Assembly (NCBI RefSeq): GCF_001889165.1 | Contig: NZ_CP016020.1 | Location: 2,082,501 to 2,146,500 of the forward strand | DNA: 64,000 nt | Source: Bacillus weihaiensis | GTDB taxonomy: Bacteria > Bacillota > Bacilli > Bacillales > Bacillaceae | Reading direction: 5' to 3' | In this document: positions 1-8,403 of the stretch, piece after piece | Numbering within the stretch: position 1 is the stretch's first letter | Layout: every line of letters starts with the position of its first letter | The notes under the pieces: generated by a model | Told to the model about the DNA's origin: nothing | Seen by the model: only the letters and a program-made list of their open reading frames with translations | The model's database searches: none | Translations under genes and position numbers: made by a program

Positions 1-323
1 GATATTTTGTTAAATATTCAACCTTCATCGTGGGGTCTACACCTCCCAAAACTTACACTAAGACATTTTATCTCTAGATGTTTTCGTCTTCTTTGATAGA
101 ATTCCCGTTCTCACTTAGTTCAAAACAAAGAGTGGTTTTATCATCTAATGATAAAACACGGAGCAAAATAGCACATGAGTCAAGTAACTAATGACATGAG
201 AACCTAGAGCCAACTAGGCATTTCAACATATCTAAGCTAGAGTTTCACCCCTTGAACACCTTACCATACACATCTTTACATATGGTATATTAAAAGCCCT
301 TACTATCAGGGTCTCTAAAGATA
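1..323. other. intergenic, no gene recognised
   Basis: I see no open frame with a credible ribosome binding site here. The only structure is the hairpin at 132-159, listed separately. Confidence 0.5.
132..159 (-). terminator. possible terminator hairpin
   Basis: GTGGTTTTATCA and TGATAAAACAC form an 11-bp stem with one bulged G and a 5-nt loop. Read on the minus strand the stem is followed by a T-rich stretch, so it could end transcripts from the minus-strand gene at 324-650. It lies 165 bp past that stop codon, so the link is tentative. Confidence 0.3.
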
Positions 324-650
324 TTAATCTGATATTATTGCTTTGTCATTTCTTTCAAACAGAATGAATCCCCACCATATAATGAAAGAGAGATAACCTA
401 TTATTGTAAAAATCGTCCAAGCTGCCCCCTGTTGCAATTGACTAAAAAAATGTTGAACTTCATTCATACCTACTTCTCTACCTATGCTGTTAATCATACT
501 ACTAATTGGAACTGTAAAAATTAATACAATGATTAATATAGACAAACGCATTCGTTTCTTGTTCACAACATGGAATACAGCGGTCCCTAATGTCACCAAG
601 AGAAACAGATAATAGGCGGCCCAAAACCAATTAGGTAGTGTCGTCAACAT
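324..650 (-). CDS. small multi-pass membrane protein, unknown function
   Basis: This 108-residue protein has three predicted membrane segments (roughly residues 8-27, 35-55 and 75-97) joined by short charged loops, and a charged C-terminus. The ATG is preceded on the minus strand by GGAGGG at good spacing, which supports the start. I recognise no motif and assign no function. It stands alone, with long non-coding DNA on both sides. Confidence 0.7.
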   Translation of the reverse strand: MLTTLPNWFWAAYYLFLLVTLGTAVFHVVNKKRMRLSILIIVLIFTVPISSMINSIGREVGMNEVQHFFSQLQQGAAWTIFTIIGYLSFIIWWGFILFERNDKAIISD

Positions 651-1182
651 TTTTTCCCTCCTTGATTAAAATGACTTCATATACTCACTATATAACATAT
701 TTTAACAAATTACGATCATTCATGTAGTGTAAATTAGGCTGCAACAGTTTAATGGTGATTTGTTGGATGGTAGAAGACGGTCGACTTTACAATAAATGAA
801 TGTCTACGAGATGCTCACGGAAATCATCAACTACGTTTAACTGAGACAAAAAATAAAGGAATAAAGTAACATAAAGTGGTTTTTTACATTTCAAAAAAAA
901 GTCGATAATTAGCCTCTATTTAGTTCTCAGTAAAAAAATATGTCAAGGAGTGTGTTAAAATTAGGAAGTGATTTTCTTTATTCGAACATTCCCTAACCAT
1001 CATTTTTCAGTATAGAAGGTAAAAACTATCTTTCTTCAATCTAGTAAAAATTAATACATAAAACGCCGATATAGGTGATAGCTATCCAATTACAAAAAGG
1101 GATAATGATAGCTTACATATAATTGGTAAATGAACAATATCTGGATCCTAATCATCTATTTAATAGCAGGGGGCAAGACATA
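651..1182. other. intergenic, nothing recognised
   Basis: About 530 bp of AT-rich sequence between divergently oriented genes. Both genes' promoters must lie here, but I cannot single out a convincing -35/-10 pair. A TTG at 1123 is in frame with the downstream gene, but the better start is at 1183. Confidence 0.4.
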
Positions 1183-2226
1183 ATGAATGGAAACGAATTT
1201 ATTTCATTTGATTTAGTGGGCAGTGAATTACAGGAAGATATTTATTCTGAACAAGGTATTTTACTATTAAAAAAAGGAATTACCTTGAATGAAAACCACA
1301 TTTTATTACTACATAAATACAAGTTTGGTGAAAAGATCCTTATTAAACAGGAGAAAAAGAAAGAAGAGCCTGTTACAGCTGAACAATATCGGGATATGAT
1401 TACAATAATTAAAGAGACTTTCCAACAAATCATTGCAAAGGAAAAGGTGAACTTTGACAATATCTTACCACCATTTTATCAATTGGTTACTACAGCGTTA
1501 CAAGATTTAGAAATTATGAAGGTGATTCAACAAACAGGACCAAAGGAAAATTACCTTTATCAGCATAGTCTAAATGTTGGGATACTTTCTGCTATGATTG
1601 GAAAAATACTAGGGTATGCAAAAAAAGATTGTTTATTACTTGCAGAAATGGGACTATTTCACGACTTAGGTATGATTCATTATAAAGACATTGTCGAAAA
1701 AAACGAAAAGTTAACTGAACAAGAATATCAGTCTGTAAAAGATCATACAAAGCTTGGCTACTTATTATTAAGAAGTCAGAATGAGCTTGATAATCTTGTT
1801 GCTGAGGCAGCACTTCTTCATCATGAAAGAATTAACGGAGCAGGCTATCCACGTGGCAAAAAGCTCGACGAAGTTTCTTTATACATTCAAATCATTTCTG
1901 TAGCGGATTGTTTTAATGCAATGTGTAATAACCCCTATATGAATCAAAAAGAAGATTTTGAGTGCATGTACGAACTAATTAATGAGGCGGAAGGGAATTC
2001 ATTAAACCCTGCCGTTGTGATCCCATTTATTCGCTTCTTAATGAGACAACAACTACATAAACAAGTGACATTAAGTGACAGTTCTCTGGCAACTATTGTG
2101 TTCATTCATGAAAATGAACCACACCAACCTTTAGTTCAAATAGGTGACGAAGATTATATTGATTTACGTAAACAGAGTACGCTTAAAATCGTAAACATCG
2201 AAGAAGAGGTAGCTACTACAACCTAA
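1183..2226 (+). CDS. HD-GYP domain protein (probable c-di-GMP phosphodiesterase)
   Basis: HD-GYP proteins hydrolyse cyclic di-GMP at a bi- or trinuclear metal site. With the start used here, the first conserved His of the HSLNVG motif is near residue 128, the HD pair is at 160-161, and the HHER...GxGYP signature runs from about residue 213 to 224, so the catalytic residues are present. The N-terminal ~100 residues are a non-catalytic region of unknown role, with no membrane segment. I chose ATG 1183 because AGGGGG lies 9-10 nt upstream; an in-frame TTG at 1123 has no such site. The gene is monocistronic. The substrate is inferred from the family. Confidence 0.85.
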   Translation: MNGNEFISFDLVGSELQEDIYSEQGILLLKKGITLNENHILLLHKYKFGEKILIKQEKKKEEPVTAEQYRDMITIIKETFQQIIAKEKVNFDNILPPFYQLVTTALQDLEIMKVIQQTGPKENYLYQHSLNVGILSAMIGKILGYAKKDCLLLAEMGLFHDLGMIHYKDIVEKNEKLTEQEYQSVKDHTKLGYLLLRSQNELDNLVAEAALLHHERINGAGYPRGKKLDEVSLYIQIISVADCFNAMCNNPYMNQKEDFECMYELINEAEGNSLNPAVVIPFIRFLMRQQLHKQVTLSDSSLATIVFIHENEPHQPLVQIGDEDYIDLRKQSTLKIVNIEEEVATTT

Positions 2227-2889
2227 AGAATTTAATTAGCAAATATCTTCTTTTAGACTGTTTGTTTTTGATTGGCTGTGTTTATCTTGAGTGATGATGG
2301 AAGTAAAAGCCTCATGGATCTCCCATGGTTACGGAAATCATCACTAAGTTTACAGAGCCTTTTAATAAGAAGCTTTAAAGAAGATCATTAAGATAAAATC
2401 TATCGATCACTATCTAGTTTAAACAGATATCCTAAAATAGCTGCGATAAACCAATCATTCTAAAGTAAGTGAAAATGTATGATTATATATTTAATCCCAC
2501 TCTGTTTAGCTTCAAAATGTCTACCACCCGCGTCTTATCCTACTCTTTATCATTTTACTCATTATTATTTTGAAAATAATTCAGAAGGTCTCACATTATA
2601 GCATAGTTTTTATACGGAGTTGTACGGCGATTTATTTTGTGATTTTTTTGCTCAGTAGTTTTTAGGATAAAAACTAAACATACTTATGCAAGAGAAGTGT
2701 GCATTGAAGATAAGAAAAGCAATTACATCAAGATGGGTCCAGGACCGTAAGCGGAAAAAAGCATGTCTGAAACTCTGAAATCACCGTTTACCATACAGAT
2801 CCTCATGTAAAAAAGAAATTTAAATATTTGGTTATCTTTTTTGAAGGTGGTATAGTGTTTAGGGATAAAATTAATAGGAGATGACAAAG
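2227..2889. other. intergenic, nothing firm
   Basis: About 660 bp without a credible gene. A perfect 9-bp hairpin with a GGA loop sits at 2656-2676 but has no T-run after it. GGAG at 2877-2880 is the ribosome binding site of the next gene. Confidence 0.4.
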
Positions 2890-3114
2890 ATGGCAAATAT
2901 TAAATATGAAATCGTCAGGCACATTGGTACTCTGTCTGAAGGCTCAAAAGGATGGAGAAAGGAAGTTAACTTAATCAGCTGGAATGACCGCGAACCAAAA
3001 TTTGATATTCGTGATTGGGATGTAACTCATGAAAAAATGGGGAAGGGGATTACTTTTTCTAAGGAAGAAATGGTAGAACTAAAAAAATTATTACATCATA
3101 TAGATGTTTCTTGA
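2890..3114 (+). CDS. YdbC-like PC4 family protein
   Basis: This 74-residue basic protein resembles B. subtilis YdbC, a homologue of the eukaryotic PC4 coactivator whose fold binds single-stranded DNA. Supporting sequence includes the KGWRKEVNLISWN segment and the KFDIRDWD strand near residues 33-42. The start at 2890 is chosen over the in-frame ATG at 2881 because GGAG ends at 2880, giving proper spacing only to 2890. Its role in the cell is not known from the sequence. Confidence 0.75.
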   Translation: MANIKYEIVRHIGTLSEGSKGWRKEVNLISWNDREPKFDIRDWDVTHEKMGKGITFSKEEMVELKKLLHHIDVS

Positions 3115-3210
3115 ATAATTCGTATGTAAAAGCCTTTAAATTACATGATGTTCAAAAGGTGTTAATAGAACGTTACAGCATAAGTATAAGACAGAAGGGC
3201 TTGATTATCG

Positions 3211-4422
3211 TTGAATCAATTAACCGGAAAAAAACGTTTGCAGTTAGGGTTGCTTCTAGGGACATTAGGTCTTTTAGGACCTTTTACCATTGATATGTAC
3301 TTACCTTCTTTTCCAACGATTGTAGAGGATTATCACACAAATGCTTCACTTGTCCAAATAAGTTTAACCACATGTTTATTAGGATTAGGGATAGGTCAAT
3401 TAATTATTGGACCTATGAGCGATGTTCAAGGGCGGAGAAAACCTCTTTTAACCTTTTTAATTTTATACTTACTTGCATCCATCACATGTGCTATTGCTCC
3501 GAACATTTATACATTTATAGCTTCACGCTTCATTCAAGGGTTCGCAGCTGCAGGAGGAATTGTCATCTCACGCGCTGTGGTTCGAGATGTTTATAGCGGA
3601 AAAGAACTAACAAAATTTTTCGCTTTATTAATGCTCGTTGGGAACCTTGGCCCCATTGTTGCCCCATTAGTGGGAGGGGGGATTTTAGCATTTACAAGCT
3701 GGTCAGGCGTTTTTCTGGTCCTGTCGATTGTTGGCTTATCATTATTTCTTTTAGTATTTTGGAGACTAGAGGAAACACTACCACAGGATAAACGGATTCC
3801 AAGTAATTTCAAACAAGTTCTAAGTAATTTCGGTACTCTAATTAAAGATCGACAATTTGCGGGTTATGCACTCACACAAGGATTTATGATAGCTGGTATC
3901 TTTGCCTATGTATCTGGTATTCCATTCGTCTATCAAAATATCTACGGAGTATCACCACAGGCGTTTAGCTTCTTATTTGGCGTTAATGGGCTTGCACTAA
4001 TTATCGGTACACAATCAGTCGGCCGACTAAATGATTATATCCCTGAAAAAACGTTTCTAAAGATTGGATTGATTCTTTCAAATTCTGCGGGCATTGTCTT
4101 ACTCATTTCCCTTTTATTTCATGCACCTTTGCTAGCCGTAGCAATACCTATTTTCTTTCTAGTAGCTTCTATAGGTATGATCTCAACAACTTCGTTTGCC
4201 TTAGCGATTGAAACACAAGGACATATCGCAGGAAGTGCATCTGCCTTATTAGGGCTATTACCATTCGTTTTAGGTTCCCTAACAGCTCCACTAGTTGGGA
4301 TTGCAGGGGAAGATAATGCCATTCCAATGGGAATTGTTATATTCTCTGCTAGCTTTTTAGCGTTTTTGTCCTATTTTCTACTAGCACGAAAAACAGAAAC
4401 GACTATACCCCAAACAAATTAG
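3211..4422 (+). CDS. Bcr/CflA family MFS drug exporter
   Basis: This 403-residue protein has twelve predicted membrane helices and matches the bicyclomycin-resistance (Bcr/CflA) branch of the 12-helix proton-coupled exporters. The N-terminal MYLPSFPTI segment after helix 1 is typical. The MFS motif A loop between helices 2 and 3 reads GPMSDVQGRRKP, and the RFIQGFAAAGG helix-4 motif follows. The TTG start at 3211 has a modest GAAGGG site about 12 nt upstream. The natural substrate cannot be read from sequence. It is followed by a strong terminator shared with the convergent gene. Confidence 0.85.
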   Translation: MNQLTGKKRLQLGLLLGTLGLLGPFTIDMYLPSFPTIVEDYHTNASLVQISLTTCLLGLGIGQLIIGPMSDVQGRRKPLLTFLILYLLASITCAIAPNIYTFIASRFIQGFAAAGGIVISRAVVRDVYSGKELTKFFALLMLVGNLGPIVAPLVGGGILAFTSWSGVFLVLSIVGLSLFLLVFWRLEETLPQDKRIPSNFKQVLSNFGTLIKDRQFAGYALTQGFMIAGIFAYVSGIPFVYQNIYGVSPQAFSFLFGVNGLALIIGTQSVGRLNDYIPEKTFLKIGLILSNSAGIVLLISLLFHAPLLAVAIPIFFLVASIGMISTTSFALAIETQGHIAGSASALLGLLPFVLGSLTAPLVGIAGEDNAIPMGIVIFSASFLAFLSYFLLARKTETTIPQTN

Positions 4423-4441
4423 CAGATAAGCATTCTTTTCG

Positions 4442-4471
4442 CCTATTCCATCTTTGGAGTAGGTTTTTTTG
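4442..4471 (+). terminator. rho-independent terminator
   Basis: CCTATTCCA and TGGAGTAGG form a 9-bp stem with one G-T pair and a 4-nt loop, followed directly by a run of T. It sits between the convergent MFS exporter and LysM hydrolase genes and best serves the exporter. Confidence 0.85.
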
Positions 4472-4476
4472 TTTGA

Positions 4477-5100
4477 TTAATACTTAAATACATGCTGACC
4501 AATGACGACCGTTGTTTCTCTTGAATCTAACCAACGACTTGTGGCAATTTTCGGATTATAAAAGAAAAGGGATCCTTTTGTAATATGTCTCATATTCGTT
4601 AACGCTGCTTCAACAGCTTTAACAGATTCTTGATCTGCAGCCTTATGAATTTGTCCGTTGGATACAGGTTGAAATTGTCCTTTTTGATAAATTACTTTTT
4701 CGATTGTATTTGGAAATTTTGGACTTTCTACACGGTTTAACACAACATCTGCAACAGCAACCTTCCCTTCAAAAGGCTCCGATTGCGCTTCAGCTCGTAC
4801 AATTCTTGCTAATAAATCAAAATCTGAATCCGAAATATTTGTATTTGATTCGGTCTTTGTTTTCTCAACGGTAGTTGTTTTTACATTCTTTTTCTTCGCT
4901 ATATGTATTTCTTGTCCCACATAAATAAGGTTTACATTCTTCACTTGAGGATTAGCGTTTGCTAATTCAGATAATGATAAGCCATTTTGTGCAGCAATTT
5001 CTGACATCGTATCTCCTTTTTGCACCGTATACGCAAAGGAAGGAACAGCCATAAACAGAGTAACAAGGAAGGTTAGTACAATCGTTAGTTTTTTTATCAT
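4477..5100 (-). CDS. LysM-containing cell-wall hydrolase (YkvT/SleB-type)
   Basis: This secreted 207-residue protein has a signal peptide (about 1-23), one LysM peptidoglycan-binding repeat (about 24-68, beginning YTVQKGDT), a short Lys/Thr/Ser linker, and a C-terminal Hydrolase_2 domain (about 93-205) of the kind found in the spore cortex-lytic enzymes SleB and CwlJ. The domain begins with the conserved RIVRAEAQSEPFEGKVAVA segment. Size and layout match B. subtilis YkvT. The start has AGGAGG at ideal spacing. It probably cleaves peptidoglycan during germination or wall turnover; which one is inference. Confidence 0.85.
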   Translation of the reverse strand: MIKKLTIVLTFLVTLFMAVPSFAYTVQKGDTMSEIAAQNGLSLSELANANPQVKNVNLIYVGQEIHIAKKKNVKTTTVEKTKTESNTNISDSDFDLLARIVRAEAQSEPFEGKVAVADVVLNRVESPKFPNTIEKVIYQKGQFQPVSNGQIHKAADQESVKAVEAALTNMRHITKGSLFFYNPKIATSRWLDSRETTVVIGQHVFKY

Positions 5101-5559
5101 CTTGACCTCCTGGTTTAATAATTGTTTTTTGAACTCTTGTCCTATTCCTATGAATGAAAAAAACAGTTTAGTGTTACAGTTACATTACACAGATGTTACA
5201 AGAGCAGGAGAACCTAGTATCTTTTTAGATTTTTAGTATATTGTTATATAATAAGCTTCATAATATTGACTAAGTAGATTGCTGTATAAAGCTGCACTTT
5301 TAGAAGAAATTATTTTTACATATCAATTTTTTGTTACAAAAAAACCTTAAAATCAAATGGGATAAATTAGCTATTAATAGAAGAGTTGTAATCAGTATGA
5401 CCAGCTTACATAGGGAAATAAGATTGTTTGAACGACAAAATCCTGTTATATAGGTTGTCAAATCGTGATATGGACTCTGTCCGAACACGTTATGATTTTC
5501 CTATTAGTTGCAGGCTGTAAAGGAGAATAGAAAAAATTAATGATAAGGGATGAGGTCTA
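5101..5559. other. intergenic between divergent genes
   Basis: About 460 bp that must hold the promoters of the LysM hydrolase (minus) and the M20 amidohydrolase (plus). I see no RNA structure or repeat. The open frame on the minus strand inside it has no ribosome binding site. Confidence 0.4.
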
Positions 5560-6672
5560 GTGGAGATAAAAAACTTAGAATTAATAAAAACGTTACGCCA
5601 TGAATTACATCAACACCCTGAGCTTTCAAATGAAGAAGAATGGACAAAACAGCATGTTATGAATTTTCTTGCTTCACAAACTAAACTCACTCTTGTTGAT
5701 AAAGGGAAATGGTTCTATGCCATATACCATGCTGGTGAAAATCGGAAAAACATTGCCTTCCGTGCAGATTTTGATGCTTTGCCGATCGACGAAACGATAA
5801 ATCTTCCTTATGCTTCACAGTTTCCTGGTGTTTCTCACAAATGTGGACACGATGGTCATACAGCTTCTCTTTGTGGACTTGCGCTTGAAGTAGATCAAAA
5901 AGGTGCTAAGGAAAATGTTTACTTTCTTTTTCAACACGCAGAAGAGATAGGAGAAGGAGCTGCAGAATGTGTAACGATGCTTGATGAACATGGAATAGAT
6001 GAGATTTACGCTTATCATAACATGAGTGATATGGAAGAAAATGCTGTATATATAATAGATGGAACAGCGCATTTCGCTTCTAAAGGTATGATTATTACGC
6101 TAGAGGGAGAGCCAGCTCATGCCAGTCAGCCTGAAAATGGAAAAAATCCAGCCTATGCTTTTGCACAAATCATTAACTCAATCGGTACTTTCAGCGCACC
6201 TGAAAACAATAAGGGAGACGTTGTATGTACAGTCATCCATGTCAATATTGGTGAAAAGGCGTTCGGGATTGCAGCAAGTAAGGGAGAACTTCTTCTAACA
6301 TTACGTGCATTATATGAGAACGAGCTACAAATCCTACAACAAAATATTAAACAGCTCGCTGAACGTCTAGCTAAAGCATATGGACTTAAGCTTATGATTT
6401 CTTATAACGATATGTTTCCTGAGACAGTAAATCATAAAGAAAGCTCTGATAAAATCAGAACAGTTTGCATGAAGAAAAAAATTCCTTTAGTTGAAATGAA
6501 GAATGCGTTTAAAGCTTCTGAGGATTTTGGGCATTATGTAAAGAAAACAAAGGGGGCTATTTTTTATATAGGGAACGGGATTGAGTACCCTCAAATTCAC
6601 ACAAAAGAATATGACTTTAATGATCATATCCTTGAGACTTCTGTTGAAATGTTTAAAGGACTCCTCGAATAA
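5560..6672 (+). CDS. M20 family amidohydrolase/peptidase
   Basis: This 370-residue cytosolic enzyme is of the M20D type, the group of N-acyl-amino-acid and indole-acetyl-amino-acid hydrolases. Visible metal-site motifs are RADFDALPI (about 68-76), CGHDGHTA (95-102) and HAEE (126-129), the last carrying the catalytic Glu. The lid domain segment with GEPAHAS begins near residue 183. The GTG start follows a GGGATGAGG region. The exact substrate cannot be told: amidohydrolases of this family hydrolyse many N-acyl amino acids and small peptides. It is monocistronic. Confidence 0.85.
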   Translation: MEIKNLELIKTLRHELHQHPELSNEEEWTKQHVMNFLASQTKLTLVDKGKWFYAIYHAGENRKNIAFRADFDALPIDETINLPYASQFPGVSHKCGHDGHTASLCGLALEVDQKGAKENVYFLFQHAEEIGEGAAECVTMLDEHGIDEIYAYHNMSDMEENAVYIIDGTAHFASKGMIITLEGEPAHASQPENGKNPAYAFAQIINSIGTFSAPENNKGDVVCTVIHVNIGEKAFGIAASKGELLLTLRALYENELQILQQNIKQLAERLAKAYGLKLMISYNDMFPETVNHKESSDKIRTVCMKKKIPLVEMKNAFKASEDFGHYVKKTKGAIFYIGNGIEYPQIHTKEYDFNDHILETSVEMFKGLLE

Positions 6673-6771
6673 GTTGGTTACTTCTATCATTTATCTAAAT
6701 AGTAAGCATTTACCCTATACAGCTTGACCTTTCTTACATATAAAAATAGAAAGTATAGAAGGGAGAACAAT

Positions 6772-6987
6772 ATGGCGTGTATTATTGGAAAAGTGATTAT
6801 TAAAGAAGTCAGTGGAGGGGTTATTAATTTTGGCGATGTTCATACCATCTCACCGAAAGAACTAAGTAAATCCATTTCAGGAGCAGGTGGTGGAGGGATT
6901 GGTGATGGTCAATTTATTACGAACGGAAGTAGTGTAACAAATGGAACAGAACCGACCGTTGTTGATCAAAATGTGATCGAGGTATGA
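6772..6987 (+). CDS. GerPA/GerPF-like spore germination protein
   Basis: This 71-residue protein matches the small GerPA/GerPF family, whose members are made late in sporulation and affect germinant access through the coat. It has the typical N-terminal strand, the GGVINFGDVHTISPK segment, then a Gly-rich stretch GAGGGGIGDG and a Asn/Thr-rich tail. ATG 6772 is used because AGAAGGGAG lies just upstream. It stands alone, not in a gerP operon, like the single-gene paralogues of this family in other Bacillus species. Family assignment is good; function is inferred. Confidence 0.8.
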   Translation: MACIIGKVIIKEVSGGVINFGDVHTISPKELSKSISGAGGGGIGDGQFITNGSSVTNGTEPTVVDQNVIEV

Positions 6988-7040
6988 CCTTTAGCCTTTG
7001 TATACGAGACAAAAGATGAAAATGCTTGAGAACCATAGTG

Positions 7041-7350
7041 GAAGAGGCTGGGACATAAGTGTTTTTAGTTAATGAGAAAGCCGAACTATCGGGTGATAGT
7101 TCAATGGAAATCTCCGATATTGTTCGGTTTTTATTCTTTGTCACTACATGTATTGTTTATGCATTCGATTATTAATCGCTAGTGTAATGGAGCGAAAAGA
7201 CACTTGACTCCAGCAGGAGGTAGAGGAAAGGGTGAGACCCCACAGGCGTATTCGTGAGGCTAAAGCTTCCTCCCTAGGAAAAAGCAGTTCATTTTCCCCC
7301 GCGGAAAGCAAGTGGATGCAACGGAATGGAACGGACTTGTTCTTCCGCCT
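7041..7350. repeat. dispersed ~310-bp repeat, copy 1
   Basis: This element recurs in inverted orientation at 22942-23255 with high similarity, and as a decayed remnant at 30220-30385. It begins GAAGAGGCTGG, carries a hairpin whose outer arms are GCCGAAC and GTTCGG followed by T residues (about 7079-7132), then a GC-richer block with GACCCCACAGGCG, AAGCTTCCTCCCTAGG and CCCGCGGAAAGCAAGTGGA. No protein is encoded. It resembles intergenic repeats scattered in Bacillus chromosomes and may act as a terminator for the gene before it. Confidence 0.85.
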
Positions 7351-7497
7351 CAAGCATGTAGGGAAAGATCCTCCATAATTTACATGTCCCGTTCTTAGTT
7401 TTACTATGCTATAGTTGTTGTACACCAGTTGTTACCCATTAAACATATTAAGACTGGTTTAAACATTACACATAGCAGCATACATTTTAAATACATA

Positions 7498-7764
7498 CCG
7501 TGCTAGATGGGGAGCTGGCGGTGCCCTATAACCTGCAACCCGCCTTAGCAGGATCAAATTCCTTTTTAGCGGTATGGTTTATGTAAGGTTCGCCTTATGA
7601 GAGCAGTGTTGACCATCGGGGTCCGCGGGAACAGAATTCTATGAACGGGTCAGGCCTGGAAGGGAGCAGCCATAAATAGAACATTCTGTGTGCCGCAGGG
7701 TAGCCCTGATCGAGCTAGCTGCATAAGTAGCACTTATGTGACCATAACAATAAAAGGTGCACGG
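7498..7764 (+). ncRNA. ffs: SRP RNA (Bacillus-type large scRNA)
   Basis: The RNA component of the signal recognition particle, about 267 nt. The ends pair (CCGTGC at 7498-7503 with GCACGG at 7759-7764). The 5' Alu-like domain GGGGAG...GGTGCCC is present. The conserved SRP domain IV reads GTCAGGCCTGGAAGGGAGC (from about 7649) with its GGAA tetraloop and symmetric internal loop, closed by GTGCCGCAGGGTAGCCC. The layout matches B. subtilis scRNA. In B. subtilis the gene lies next to dnaX; no dnaX is found here, so this locus is either rearranged or an extra copy. Confidence 0.95.
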
Positions 7765-7776
7765 TTTTACATAGTT

Positions 7777-7792
7777 AGGTGCCTGTCACCTT
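7777..7792. repeat. short GGTGCCTG-type motif, copy 1
   Basis: GGTGCCTGTCACC, a near-palindromic motif, occurs here just after the SRP RNA. Related forms occur at about 20866-20880 (GGTACCTGTCACC) and 29449-29462 (GGTGCCTGGCCCCC). All three are intergenic and close behind a gene end. Confidence 0.5.
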
Positions 7793-7829
7793 CCATTCTT
7801 GTTACACAAAAAGTAAGCACCCTAATAAA

Positions 7830-7880
7830 AGCAGATAAAAGCAGGATTGAAGGTTGATTCAATTCTGTTTTTTATTTGCT
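7830..7880 (+). terminator. rho-independent terminator after SRP RNA
   Basis: AGGATTGAA (7843-7851) and TTCAATTCT (7858-7866) pair around a 6-nt loop, with the stem extendable outward to 7830 and 7880, followed by GTTTTTT. It is the likely end of the SRP RNA transcript. Confidence 0.75.
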
Positions 7881-8164
7881 TTTTTACCTATTTCCTACAT
7901 AGAGCGTTAACAACTATAATTCCTTTATCATTCATTGCCTACATGGTTTCCCTTTAAATTCAAACTGTTTTAATTTTTTTTGTTGATTTTTACTCTTTGC
8001 TAATTAGCTAATTAGAGTAGAAGGTAGGAAGCTACTGCTGGAGAAGAATGGAAAAATGAGGCTGCTGGTCATTATGAGACTTGTTTTTGAAAAAGCCGTA
8101 AGCTTCATACGGAAAGCGAAACAGTAAAGGAAATCAATAAGTATATATAACATAGCTTTATTAC

Positions 8165-8193
8165 TTGTATAGGGTACAGGGGTATGGTAACAT
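8165..8193 (+). promoter_or_regulatory. copA promoter with CsoR-type operator
   Basis: TTGTAT (8165-8170) and TAACAT (8188-8193) are spaced by exactly 17 bp. The spacer is filled by TAGGGTACAGGGGTATGG (8170-8187), which resembles the operator of the copper sensor CsoR upstream of B. subtilis copZA. Apo-CsoR at this position would block the promoter and Cu(I) would release it. The operator call rests on resemblance; no csoR gene lies in the window. Confidence 0.6.
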
Positions 8194-8292
8194 AAAAATT
8201 AAGGAAAACACTAGCTTTATAAACGAATAATTTGTATCTCTGTAACTAAACATGAAATAATACAAAAAGACAACATCTTAAAAGGGGTAACA

Positions 8293-8367
8293 ATGGAAAA
8301 TCCGTTTATAAATGAACTTACAACTACTATTGAAACGTGCTGTTCATACTGCACGTTTCATTTTTAA
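8293..8367 (+). CDS. possible 24-residue Cys-rich copA leader peptide
   Basis: A 24-codon ORF with AAAGGGGT just upstream of its ATG lies in the leader between the CsoR-type promoter and copA, where copZ sits in related operons. Its C-terminus reads ETCCSYCTFHF, with three Cys and one His. The Cys codons fall within the hairpin at 8332-8359, and the stop lies just past it. Small Cys-motif leader peptides (CutF in Rhodobacter, CruR in Bordetella) are known to couple copper to downstream expression, so a similar role is possible. It could also be a chance ORF over a terminator. Confidence 0.4.
   Translation: MENPFINELTTTIETCCSYCTFHF
8332..8365 (+). terminator. terminator-like hairpin in copA leader
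   Basis: GAAACGTGC (8332-8340) and GCACGTTTC (8351-8359) form a perfect 9-bp stem with a 10-nt loop followed by ATTTTT. It lies 40 nt before the copA start and overlaps the end of the leader ORF, so it could act as an attenuator. Confidence 0.7.
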
Positions 8368-8375
8368 AGGTTTTA

Positions 8376-8393
8376 TACCTATAAGGGGTATGG
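8376..8393 (+). promoter_or_regulatory. second CsoR-type operator before copA
   Basis: TACCTATAAGGGGTATGG has TACC and GGTA half-sites arranged as an inverted repeat and ends at the copA ribosome binding site (GGAGGAG). It resembles the CsoR operator more closely than the upstream site in its left half. It is not placed for a conventional promoter. Confidence 0.45.
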
Positions 8394-8403
8394 AGGAGAT
8401 TAT

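Noticed and set aside
3111-3293. 60-codon ORF between the YdbC-like gene and the MFS exporter
   Set aside because: Overlaps the start of the exporter in another frame without a ribosome binding site.
7144-7425. 93-codon minus-strand ORF over the 310-bp repeat
   Set aside because: The frame is not kept in the other copies of the repeat.
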